Source: Candidatus Krumholzibacteriia bacterium
GTDB taxonomy: Bacteria; Krumholzibacteriota; Krumholzibacteriia; JAJRXK01
DNA: 33,815 nucleotides
NCBI GenBank assembly: GCA_035268685.1
Contig: DATFKK010000183.1
Coordinates: 1-33,815, forward strand
Reading direction: 5' to 3'
How positions within the stretch are numbered: the stretch's first letter is position 1; every line of letters begins with the position of its first letter. The notes under the pieces were generated by a model. It searched no databases and was not told the origin of the DNA. It was given only the letters and a program-made list of their open reading frames with translations. A program made the translations under genes and the position numbers. Of this stretch, positions 1 to 7,236 are shown piece after piece.

Positions 1-1
1 C

Positions 2-1093
2 GACGGACGCCGCATGGGCCGCGACCACGGCGTGCGCGGGCTCGAGGCCCGCGGCCTCGACACGCTCGAGAGCGACGTCAAACTGATCTGGTCGGTCGCG
101 TCGAACATCCTCGCCAACCAGCACGGCGACCTCAACCGTACCGGCGAACTGCTGCGCGACACCTCGAAGGTCGAGTTCCTGGTCGTCCAGGACAACTTCC
201 TCACCCCGAGCGCGCGCTTCGCCGACCTGGTCCTGCCCGCCTGTACCCAGTTCGAGACCTGGGGCCTGGAGGACGGCTGGAAGTACGGCCAGGAGGTCAT
301 CCTGATGCCCCGGATCGTCGAACCGCTGGGCGAATCGAAGAGCGACTACCGCATCGCCGCCGATCTGGCGGAGCGCCTGGGTGTGGCCGAGGCCTACACC
401 GAGGGCCGCGACGAGCGCGCGTGGACGAAGTGGATCTTCGACCGCCACCGCGAGCGCTGGCTGCCCGACCTGCCCGACTTCGAGGACATGGTCGAAGGCA
501 ACGTCGGCGCGTGGTCCACACCGGTGACCGAACCGATCGTCGCCCTCGAGGATTTCCGCCGTGATCCCGAGGCGCATCCGTTGACCACACCGTCGGGGAA
601 GATCGAACTCTTCTCACTGGCCATGCACCACTTCGGCCGGCCCGACGTCGCGCCCGCGGTTCCCAAGTACGTCCAGGAATGGGAGAGCCCCTTCGGCGAC
701 GAGGCGGAACGGTATCCTCTGCAGTGCATCGCCAACCACACGCTGGCACGCGTGCACTCGACGCACGACAACAACGACTGGCTGAGGGAAGCCCATCCAC
801 AACGTCTGTGGATCCATCCGCTCGACGCCGAGACACGTGGACTGCACGACGGCGACGAGGCCCGTGTGTTCAACGATCGCGGCGAGACCCGTATCCCCTG
901 CGCGATCACCCGTCGCATCATGCCCGGCGTCGTGAACCTGCCGCAGGGCAGCTGGTGGACCCCCGACGAGAACGGGATCGACCGACGCGGCTCGGTGAAC
1001 GTGCTCACCTCCGAGCGCTGGACCCCCTACGCCTTCGGCGCCGCGCTGCAGACGGCCATGGTGCAGGTCGCGCCGGTGGAGGGCCGATCCTGA
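2..1093 (+). CDS. dmsA: DmsA-type molybdopterin reductase, C-terminal part (5' truncated by window)
   Basis: This is the C-terminal ~360 residues of a molybdopterin-bis-guanine-dinucleotide oxidoreductase of the DMSO reductase family; the gene begins before the window. Its usual role is anaerobic reduction of DMSO, TMAO or related S-/N-oxides as catalytic subunit of a membrane-bound respiratory complex. Visible DmsA hallmarks are the FADLVLPACTQFE stretch, GESKSDYRIAADLAERLG, HPLTTPSGKIELFS, YPLQCIANHTLARVHST, and the C-terminal cofactor-binding domain with DGDEARVFNDRGE, PQGSWW and VNVLTSERWTP. The stop (1091-1093) overlaps the ATG of the next gene in TGATG, indicating translational coupling with the electron-transfer subunit. 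The match to DmsA is closer than to polysulfide reductase or formate dehydrogenase, but the true substrate cannot be read from the sequence. The Fe-S N-terminus and any Tat signal lie outside the window. Confidence 0.9.
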   Translation, partial: DGRRMGRDHGVRGLEARGLDTLESDVKLIWSVASNILANQHGDLNRTGELLRDTSKVEFLVVQDNFLTPSARFADLVLPACTQFETWGLEDGWKYGQEVILMPRIVEPLGESKSDYRIAADLAERLGVAEAYTEGRDERAWTKWIFDRHRERWLPDLPDFEDMVEGNVGAWSTPVTEPIVALEDFRRDPEAHPLTTPSGKIELFSLAMHHFGRPDVAPAVPKYVQEWESPFGDEAERYPLQCIANHTLARVHSTHDNNDWLREAHPQRLWIHPLDAETRGLHDGDEARVFNDRGETRIPCAITRRIMPGVVNLPQGSWWTPDENGIDRRGSVNVLTSERWTPYAFGAALQTAMVQVAPVEGRS

Positions 1094-2556
1094 TGCGCCG
1101 GACGACCTTCTGGTTCGACGCCGCCACGTGCTCGGGCTGCAAGGCCTGCCAGGTGGCGTGCAAGGATCGCAACGGACTCGAGGTCGGCCGTCTGTGGCGC
1201 CGGGTGTCCGAGGTCTCCGGCGGTGGCTGGACCCGCGACGGCGGGGCCTGGCGACAGGACGTCTTCGCCTACCATCTGTCGATCTCCTGCAATCACTGCG
1301 AGAAGCCGATCTGCCTCGAGGGGTGTCCCGCAGGGGCGATCGTGCGACGCGACGACGGGATCGTGTTGATCGATCCCGAGCACTGCCTGGGCTGTGGCTA
1401 CTGCAGCTGGGTCTGCCCCTACAGCGCACCACAGTACAGCGGCACGCTCGGCACCATGAGCAAGTGCACCTTCTGCGTGGAGGACCTCGAGGAAGGCCGC
1501 GACCCCGCGTGTGTGGAGGCCTGCCCCGTGCGGGCCCTCGACGCCGGCGAGCCCGAGGATCTGACCGCGCGGCACGGAGCTCCCGACATGGCGGTCGGTG
1601 CTGCGCCGCTCCCACCGGTGGGGCTGACGGAGCCGGCCCTGCACCTTGCACCTCATGCGGCGAGTGACCGTTCGGGCGAGCCGGACACCGTGCTGGCCCC
1701 GAGCCCCGCCCGGGGTCTGCGCGAATGGTCGCTGGTGGCCTTCACCCTGCTGTCGCAGATGGCGGCGGGCATCGCTCTGGTGGCCGGCGTACTGCGGGCA
1801 GCGCTGGCCGGGGAGTCGACGAGCGACCTCGCGTTCGATCCCGCCGCCGTCGACCGCGTGGCCATGCCGGCGATCGCGCTGTTCCTGCTCGCCGCCCTGC
1901 TCACGTCGGCGGCGCATCTGGGCCGGCCCGTCCGGGCGTGGCGTGCGTTGCGGAACCTGCGCGCATCGTGGCTGAGCCGCGAGGTCCTGCTCGCCGTCGT
2001 CCTGCTGGTGACGGCAGGGGCGGCGACGATCACCGGCCACGGCATCCTCGCCTGGCTGACCGTCCCCGCCGCGGCCCTGTACCTGTTCGGCATGACCCGC
2101 GTCTACACCGTGCGCACCGTTCCGGTGTGGAACACGGCGATGACACCGGTGAACTTCACGGCAAGTGCCCTCGTGACCGGAGGGTTGGCCCTGCACGCCC
2201 TCTTGTGGTCTCGCGCCCCGGCCGCGTCCCTGCCGTCGTCGGCCGCCGTCACGCTGGCGCTGGGACTGGTGGCCCTACTGATCGTCGTATGGGTCGGTCT
2301 CCGCTTCGGTCTGGGACACCGCATGCGCCTTCGCCGCCCCTACGAAGACTCCACACGGGTGGGGCCCACACCCGCCGGCGCCGGCCTGGCGGCCGCGGCG
2401 ACGGTGACGCTGATCCTCGCGTCGCTTGGTGCCGTGGTCGCCTGGCCGAGCGCCGCACTGCTCTCCGCAGCGTGGGGTGCGTGGGCACTCGCCGTGGCGT
2501 CGGAGATCAGTGAACGACAGGCCTACTACGGAGCCTACCGGCGCGTCGGGGTGTGA
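1093..2556 (+). CDS. DmsB-DmsC fusion: four-cluster ferredoxin joined to membrane anchor
   Basis: A 487-residue protein carries electrons from the membrane quinol pool to the DmsA-type subunit. Residues 1-~165 are a DmsB-like ferredoxin with four cysteine groups: C13/16/19/23, C66/69/74/78, C98/101/104/108 and C125/128/140/144, the pattern for four 4Fe-4S clusters. A linker of about 45 residues leads to a DmsC/YnfH-like integral membrane domain (about 210-487) with roughly eight hydrophobic helices, starting near REWSLVAFTLLSQMAAG. In E. coli these are two proteins of about 205 and 287 residues; the fused length equals their sum. The start ATG overlaps the dmsA stop, so the two genes form one transcription unit. 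The 3' end overlaps the convergent PAP2 gene by 50 bp. No TorD/DmsD-type chaperone gene is visible downstream. Confidence 0.9.
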   Translation: MRRTTFWFDAATCSGCKACQVACKDRNGLEVGRLWRRVSEVSGGGWTRDGGAWRQDVFAYHLSISCNHCEKPICLEGCPAGAIVRRDDGIVLIDPEHCLGCGYCSWVCPYSAPQYSGTLGTMSKCTFCVEDLEEGRDPACVEACPVRALDAGEPEDLTARHGAPDMAVGAAPLPPVGLTEPALHLAPHAASDRSGEPDTVLAPSPARGLREWSLVAFTLLSQMAAGIALVAGVLRAALAGESTSDLAFDPAAVDRVAMPAIALFLLAALLTSAAHLGRPVRAWRALRNLRASWLSREVLLAVVLLVTAGAATITGHGILAWLTVPAAALYLFGMTRVYTVRTVPVWNTAMTPVNFTASALVTGGLALHALLWSRAPAASLPSSAAVTLALGLVALLIVVWVGLRFGLGHRMRLRRPYEDSTRVGPTPAGAGLAAAATVTLILASLGAVVAWPSAALLSAAWGAWALAVASEISERQAYYGAYRRVGV

Positions 2557-3424
2557 GGCGGCGCACCTGCAACCGCCGGTGCAACCACGAACCCAGCACG
2601 AAGGTCACGCCACACCACAGGATGCCGGCCAGCGAATCCACCAGGTAGTGGAAACCACCGTACACCGTCCCCACCGTGAGCAGGGTCACGAGAACGGCCA
2701 GGATCCATCGTGTGATCCGGGCCGTCCTCCACGCACACGCCAGCACGCAGCACGCCACGGCCACGTGGCTCGACGGAAACGCCGTTCCGATCGACGAACC
2801 GCCGCTGACCACGGCATTCACCAGGGGCGGGAAGAGCGAGCCCGGCGCCGGCGGATCGAGCGGGCCGAAGTAGTGGTACGGACCCGTGACCGGCACGAGC
2901 ACGAACCAGATCTGGCACGACCCGAAGGTCAACGCGAGCACGGTCAGGTACCATTCCAGTCCGGCCCACTCCCGCCGCAGCACCAGCACCACGAACAGGA
3001 GAGCGGGCAGCGCGTAGTAGGAGCCGTAGCCCAGATGCAGCAGCTCCGACACCCAGGTCCACGACCACGCCCGGGCGAAGACCTGCGAGGTGTCCACGCC
3101 GAACAGGGTCCGCTCGAGCGAGACGAGGTACGGGTCGAAGTAGCGCTCGCCCCAGATCACGTCGTTGAGGACGCCGATCTCGAGGTAGAAGAGAGGGCCG
3201 AGCACGAGCGGGAAGATGCGGCGGACGAAGGCGATGGCGACCGGTGCCCTCGAGCTCGTCCGGGCCATCAGGACGATCAGACCGACACCCACGAGATGGA
3301 GGGACAGCAGAAGGAACGGGTGCGGCAGGGTCCGAGCGCCGAGCAGCACCAGGATCGCCGTCACCACCAGGTAGACACACAGGACCCACTCGACGGGACG
3401 GAGGCCGGGTCCGAAGTTCCCCAT
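2507..3424 (-). CDS. PAP2_3/Aur1-like integral membrane enzyme, last gene of the sphingolipid cluster
   Basis: A 305-residue polytopic membrane protein of the PAP2 superfamily. The second PAP2 motif is AFPSSHVAV (215-223, His220) and the third is VYGGFHYLVDSLAG, with His259 and Asp263. The arginine found in third motifs of ordinary PAP2 phosphatases (SRxxxGxHxxxD) is absent; a Thr occupies that place. This fits the PAP2_3 branch that includes eukaryotic inositol-phosphoceramide synthase Aur1. The gene is co-directional with, and 17 bp after, the reductase gene; an in-frame GTG at 3445 overlaps that gene's stop (GTGA) and is an alternative start giving 312 residues. By context it may attach a phospho-headgroup to ceramide, or dephosphorylate a lipid intermediate. 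Family is confident, reaction is inference. Its 3' end overlaps the dmsB-dmsC fusion gene tail to tail. Confidence 0.8.
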   Translation of the reverse strand: MGNFGPGLRPVEWVLCVYLVVTAILVLLGARTLPHPFLLLSLHLVGVGLIVLMARTSSRAPVAIAFVRRIFPLVLGPLFYLEIGVLNDVIWGERYFDPYLVSLERTLFGVDTSQVFARAWSWTWVSELLHLGYGSYYALPALLFVVLVLRREWAGLEWYLTVLALTFGSCQIWFVLVPVTGPYHYFGPLDPPAPGSLFPPLVNAVVSGGSSIGTAFPSSHVAVACCVLACAWRTARITRWILAVLVTLLTVGTVYGGFHYLVDSLAGILWCGVTFVLGSWLHRRLQVRRLTPRRAGRLRSRPVVH

Positions 3425-3441
3425 CGCACGATCGATCCCGC

Positions 3442-4440
3442 TCACGGCAACCACCCGTGTTCGCGGTACCAGCGCACCGTCTCGTGCAGACCCTCGCGCA
3501 ACGTGACCGCCGGGCGGAATCCCAGCTCCCGCGCGATTCGCGCCGGTGAGCAGGTCCAGGCCTCGGCCTGCAGGTCGGCGAGTCGATCGGCCGGGAGGGG
3601 ACCCGGCCGTCGCAAGAGCTGGCCGATCATCGACGACATGCCGGCGGCCACCGGGAGCAACCCGGTCGAGACGGGGATCCGCCGCGGTCGACGCCGCAGC
3701 GTGTCGGCCATGACGTCGACGATCTCGTCCCAGTCGGTCGGCGCGGGGTCGGCCACGAACCAGGTACGTCCTTCGGCCCGGTGATCCCCGACGACGTCGA
3801 CGAGCACCCGCGCAAGATCGCGGACGTGCACCACCGACAGCGCCTGCGGCACGGAACCGATGCGCGGCACCCACCCCCGCTCCACCATGCGGGCCAGCCG
3901 CAGGAAGTCCCGGTCTCGCGGGCCGAAGACCGCGGGTGGTCGCAGGATCGACCACGCGAGGCGGTCCGACGCCGCCTCGCGCAGCACTCTCTCCGCCCGC
4001 AGCTTGCTCCGACCGTAGGCCGAGATCGGGCGCTCGGACTGCATTTCGTCACGCACCCGCTCCCGCGTGCTGGGCCCGGCCGCGGCCAGACTGCTGACCA
4101 GGACGAAGTGCCGGGGTGCTCCCGCCGGGCGAGCACAGGCCTCGGCCAGATCCCGCGTGGTCCGGACGTTCGCTCGCTCGTAGTCGTCGTCGGTGGCCGC
4201 GCGCGTGGCTCCCGCCACGTGGATGACGGCGCGTGCACTGTCGACCAACGGCTCGACCGCACCGCGCTCCTCGTAGTCCACGCGGCACACCTCGACACGA
4301 TCGACCGGCAGCGCGTCGATCCGACTGCTCCGCCGGACCGCGACCCGCACCGGCAGGTCACGGCGCAGCAGTTCGTCGACGACGTGCGAGCCCACGAAGC
4401 CGTTCGCTCCCGTCACCAACACCGGAGCGGTCGCGTCCAT
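3442..4440 (-). CDS. NAD-dependent epimerase/dehydratase-family reductase, candidate ceramide reductase (CerR-like)
   Basis: A 332-residue extended short-chain dehydrogenase. The Rossmann glycine motif is TGANGFVG (G11, G14, G17), the catalytic pair is Tyr142/Lys146 in YGRSK, and a VSS serine strand lies at 115-117, all intact. In Caulobacter an enzyme of this superfamily (CerR) reduces the 3-oxo group after N-acylation of 3-ketosphinganine. Here the gene lies in a tight operon after serine palmitoyltransferase and a GNAT acyltransferase, so the same step is the best guess. It starts 3 bp after the acyltransferase stop, with GGAGG 8 bp before the ATG inside the upstream gene, so translation is probably coupled. 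Nucleotide-sugar epimerase or dihydroflavonol-reductase-like activity remains possible on sequence alone. Confidence 0.85.
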   Translation of the reverse strand: MDATAPVLVTGANGFVGSHVVDELLRRDLPVRVAVRRSSRIDALPVDRVEVCRVDYEERGAVEPLVDSARAVIHVAGATRAATDDDYERANVRTTRDLAEACARPAGAPRHFVLVSSLAAAGPSTRERVRDEMQSERPISAYGRSKLRAERVLREAASDRLAWSILRPPAVFGPRDRDFLRLARMVERGWVPRIGSVPQALSVVHVRDLARVLVDVVGDHRAEGRTWFVADPAPTDWDEIVDVMADTLRRRPRRIPVSTGLLPVAAGMSSMIGQLLRRPGPLPADRLADLQAEAWTCSPARIARELGFRPAVTLREGLHETVRWYREHGWLP

Positions 4441-4443
4441 GTC

Positions 4444-5574
4444 TCAGCCTCCGACCGACATCTCGTAGAGGCGATAGGTCTTGTAGGGAAGAGCTCCCAT
4501 GGCGCCCTCGATGGGTTTGCGGATGCCGTGGTTGTCCTCGAGCACCCACGAGAGCTCCGCCCCGCGCAGTCCGACCTTCGCCGCATGATCGTACAGGTCG
4601 GCGTACAGGACCGCATCGAGCCCCCGTCCCCGGTAGTCGTCGACCACACCCAGGACGAGCACGCGCGCGGCGTCGATCCGACGGGAATGCCAGAGGATCT
4701 TCAGCAGGCCGAAGGGGAAGAGCCGACCGTTGGCGTGGCGCAGAGCCTGGTTCATGTCGGGCAGAGCGAGGGCGAAGGCCACCGTCCGGTCGCCGTGTTC
4801 TGCGATCCGGACGAGTCCGGGATCGAGGACCTGCCGCAGCGACGCGGCCATGTGGTCGATCTCGGAGTCGGTCATCGGGACGAAGCCCCAGTTCCGCTCC
4901 CACGCCGCGTTGTACACCGACTTGAAGCGATCGACCTCGGCGTCGAAGTCCTTCTTCCGGAAAGCACGGAAGGTGATCTCGGGATTCCGTGCCCGGGCGA
5001 TACGAGCCGCACGTTGCAGGCGCTCGGGTGCACCCTCCGGAGGAGCGTCGAGCCAGTACGCGAGCAGGTCCTTGGCCTTGCCAAGGCCGGCTTCCTCCAG
5101 GACACGGTCGTAGTAGGGTGGAGAGTGTGGCATGAGGACGGCGGGCGGGCTGTCGAAGCCCTCGACCAGTACACCACACTCGTCGTTGGTCGAGGGATTG
5201 ACCGGGCCGCGTAGCGTGCGCAGTCCCCAGTCGCGACAACGCACACGCGCCGCCTCGACCAACGCCGAGGCCACGTTCGGATCGTCGATCGACTCGAAGT
5301 AGCCGAAGAAGCCACAGCCGTCGTTCCAGGCGCGCTCGTGGTTGTGGTTACGAATGGCCGCAATGCGTCCTACGACCTCGCCATCGCTGCGGGCGAGCAT
5401 GGGCTCGATCTGGCCGTGCTCGAGGAAGGGATTGTGGGCGGGATCGAAGACCCGGACGGCGTCGCGGATCAAGGGCGGTACCCAGACAGGATCGTCGGCG
5501 TAGATCTTCCACGGCAGGCGCACGAAGCGCTCGAGTTCGGCACGCCCACGCGCCGGACGGACCTCGACGTTCAC
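4444..5574 (-). CDS. GNAT-fold N-acyltransferase, candidate bacterial ceramide synthase (bCerS-like)
   Basis: A 376-residue protein, about twice the length of a simple acetyltransferase, whose C-terminal half shows a GNAT-like core (VARVLVLGVVDDYRGRGLD-like strand/helix near residue 310, where RGRG would contact the acyl carrier). The N-terminal half has conserved features seen in large uncharacterised GNAT proteins of Gram-negative bacteria: WKIYADDPVWVPPL, a GFFGYFE stretch, and GPVNPSTNDECGVLVEGFD. In Caulobacter a GNAT-fold protein, bCerS, acylates 3-ketosphinganine to 3-oxo-ceramide. Its place between serine palmitoyltransferase and the reductase supports that role here (inference). The start is GTG, preceded by a purine-rich AGAGGGGG at a good distance, 37 bp after the spt stop. 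No acyl carrier protein or acyl-ACP synthetase is visible alongside. Confidence 0.75.
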   Translation of the reverse strand: MNVEVRPARGRAELERFVRLPWKIYADDPVWVPPLIRDAVRVFDPAHNPFLEHGQIEPMLARSDGEVVGRIAAIRNHNHERAWNDGCGFFGYFESIDDPNVASALVEAARVRCRDWGLRTLRGPVNPSTNDECGVLVEGFDSPPAVLMPHSPPYYDRVLEEAGLGKAKDLLAYWLDAPPEGAPERLQRAARIARARNPEITFRAFRKKDFDAEVDRFKSVYNAAWERNWGFVPMTDSEIDHMAASLRQVLDPGLVRIAEHGDRTVAFALALPDMNQALRHANGRLFPFGLLKILWHSRRIDAARVLVLGVVDDYRGRGLDAVLYADLYDHAAKVGLRGAELSWVLEDNHGIRKPIEGAMGALPYKTYRLYEMSVGG

Positions 5575-5611
5575 CTCGGCGCCCCCTCTCCACGCGGCAC
5601 GGGCGGTCGCC

Positions 5612-6844
5612 CTACCCGTCGATCATCCCGAATTCGCGCCCCACGGTGCGGAAGGCCGACAGCACCCGCTCGAGGTGCTCCTCGGTGTGGGTCGCCATGT
5701 ACGACGTGCGGATCAGGCCCCCGCCCTCGGGCACCGCCGGCGGTACCACCGGATTGGTGAACACGCCCTCGGCCAACAGTCGCTTCCAGAACATGAAGGT
5801 CCGGTCGCTGTCCCCGATCAGCACGGGGACCACGGGCGTGATCGAGCGTCCGGTGTCGAATCCCATGGCCCGTAGCTGTGCGTTCACGTAGTCGGCGTGC
5901 GTGCGAACACGGACCCGCCGCTCGGGCTCTTCGCGCATCAGCTGAAGGCACTTCAACACGGTGGCGATCGCGTAGGGCGGCATGCTCGCGCTGAACATGA
6001 GGCTACGCGCATGGTGCTTGACGTAATGGAGCACGTCCTCGTCACCGGCCACGAAACCGCCGATCGAGGAAAAGGCCTTGGAGAAGGTCCCGATCAGGAG
6101 ATCGACGTCGTCGACCACACCGAGCTCTTCGCTCGCTCCCACACCCGACTCGCCGAGGACGCCGACGGCGTGGGCCTCGTCGACCGCGATCCTCGCGCCG
6201 TGCTCCTGGCAGAGCGGGACGATCTCGTCGAGAGGGGAAAGATCACCTTCCATCGAGAACACCCCGTCGACCACGACGAGCTTGCCCGCTTCGGGTGGCG
6301 TCTTGATGAGGAAGCGGCGCAGGGCCTCGACGTCGTTGTGGTCGAAGCGATGGACGTCGGCGTACGACAGACGGCAGCCGTCGATGATACTGGCGTGGTC
6401 GAGCTTGTCGGTGAAGATCACGTCGCCGCGGCCGGCCAGGCTGCTGATCACGCCGAGATTCGTCTGGAAGCCGGTCGAGAAGACCAGGGCCGCCTCCTTG
6501 TCACAGAAGTCTGCGAGCTCGCGCTCGAGCTCCTCGTGCATGGACAGCGTACCGTTCAGGAATCGGCTTCCGGTGCAGCCCGTTCCCCACGTTCGCGCGG
6601 CCGACTCGGCGGCCTCGATCACCCGCGGGTCGTGGGTGTAGCCGAGATAGTTGTTCGACCCCGCCATCACCAGTTCGTGTCCGTCGATGTGGACCGTGTT
6701 CGCCGTCGAACTCGAGATGGCCTGGAAATACGGGTACAGGCCGGCCGCGATCGCTTCACGCGCGCGCGTGAAGCGGCGTGTCTTGTCGAAGACGTCGACG
6801 GTGACTCGCTGGGGAACGGCCTCGGAGTGTGCCAGTGGCTTCAT
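5612..6844 (-). CDS. spt: Serine palmitoyltransferase (PLP-dependent alpha-oxoamine synthase)
   Basis: A 410-residue fold-type I PLP enzyme of the alpha-oxoamine synthase family. It should condense serine with a long-chain acyl thioester to 3-ketosphinganine, the first step of sphingolipid synthesis. Key residues are His150 in LDHAS (stacks on PLP), Asp222 in VDEAHAVG, and the Schiff-base Lys256 in TFSKAFSSIGG. The GTGCTGSRFLNGTLSMHEELE-like region near residue 90 and DGVFSMEGDLSPLDEI near 193 are also typical. BioF (8-amino-7-oxononanoate synthase) and KBL are the alternatives; the neighbouring lipid genes and absence of any bio gene favour SPT. The ATG at 6844 gives the normal family length; the frame stays open upstream but that part looks non-coding. 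It leads the four-gene minus-strand cluster. Confidence 0.88.
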   Translation of the reverse strand: MKPLAHSEAVPQRVTVDVFDKTRRFTRAREAIAAGLYPYFQAISSSTANTVHIDGHELVMAGSNNYLGYTHDPRVIEAAESAARTWGTGCTGSRFLNGTLSMHEELERELADFCDKEAALVFSTGFQTNLGVISSLAGRGDVIFTDKLDHASIIDGCRLSYADVHRFDHNDVEALRRFLIKTPPEAGKLVVVDGVFSMEGDLSPLDEIVPLCQEHGARIAVDEAHAVGVLGESGVGASEELGVVDDVDLLIGTFSKAFSSIGGFVAGDEDVLHYVKHHARSLMFSASMPPYAIATVLKCLQLMREEPERRVRVRTHADYVNAQLRAMGFDTGRSITPVVPVLIGDSDRTFMFWKRLLAEGVFTNPVVPPAVPEGGGLIRTSYMATHTEEHLERVLSAFRTVGREFGMIDG

Positions 6845-7236
6845 GAGCGTCGATCCAGGGGCGGTGAGTGACAGAGCCCACGATGTGCAATGCACGGGTG
6901 CGGTGTCCATGGGGGCAACCCGGAGCCCTCGCACCTGACTGCGGAATCGAAACGATGACCGGCCAGTAGAACGAATGGGCTGAGACGCCACCATCGGCAT
7001 GCACCCCAGGTCGTGATCAGGGTATCCCCCATCCGCTGACGCCCGCATTGATGCAAGGCCATCACCGGACCGCGCCACGACATGATGCACGATCATCGTT
7101 TCCGGTGATCCGGTCGAGGACGTCACCATTCCGCAACACGGTGCATCATGCCGGAATTCCTATACTGGACGGCGACCGAGATGCGAGTGCTCCGCGCCCG
7201 CGCTGCGGAGTCCATCCGCCGAGCAGGGAGGCGACC
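6845..7236. promoter_or_regulatory. 392-bp divergent control region between spt and the hybB-like gene, rich in inverted repeats
   Basis: No gene is seen. ATGCAC occurs at 6890-6895, 6999-7004 and 7085-7090, and inverted at 7141-7146. GTGCAATGCAC (6885-6895) is a palindrome around one base. CATGATGCAC (7081-7090) is exactly inverted as GTGCATCATG (7141-7150). ATCACCGGA (7061-7069) is inverted as TCCGGTGAT (7101-7109). TGATG-N6-CATCA (7049-7064) has the geometry of a CRP/FNR-family site, and ATGAT-N5-ATCAT lies at 7082-7096. TATACT at 7161-7166 is a possible -10 for the hybB-like gene, without a good -35. A weak minus-strand pair, TGGACA with CATCGT (6909 down to 6880), could serve spt. Regulators are unknown. 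Confidence 0.5.

Noticed and set aside
5612-6844. BioF (biotin synthesis) as identity of the PLP enzyme.
   Set aside because: No other biotin gene is near, while the next three genes fit lipid synthesis. It remains the main alternative until a phylogeny is made.
6844-7129. N-terminal extension of the serine palmitoyltransferase frame to 7129.
   Set aside because: The extra 95 residues look non-coding, lie over the divergent regulatory region, and would exceed the usual family length of about 400 residues.
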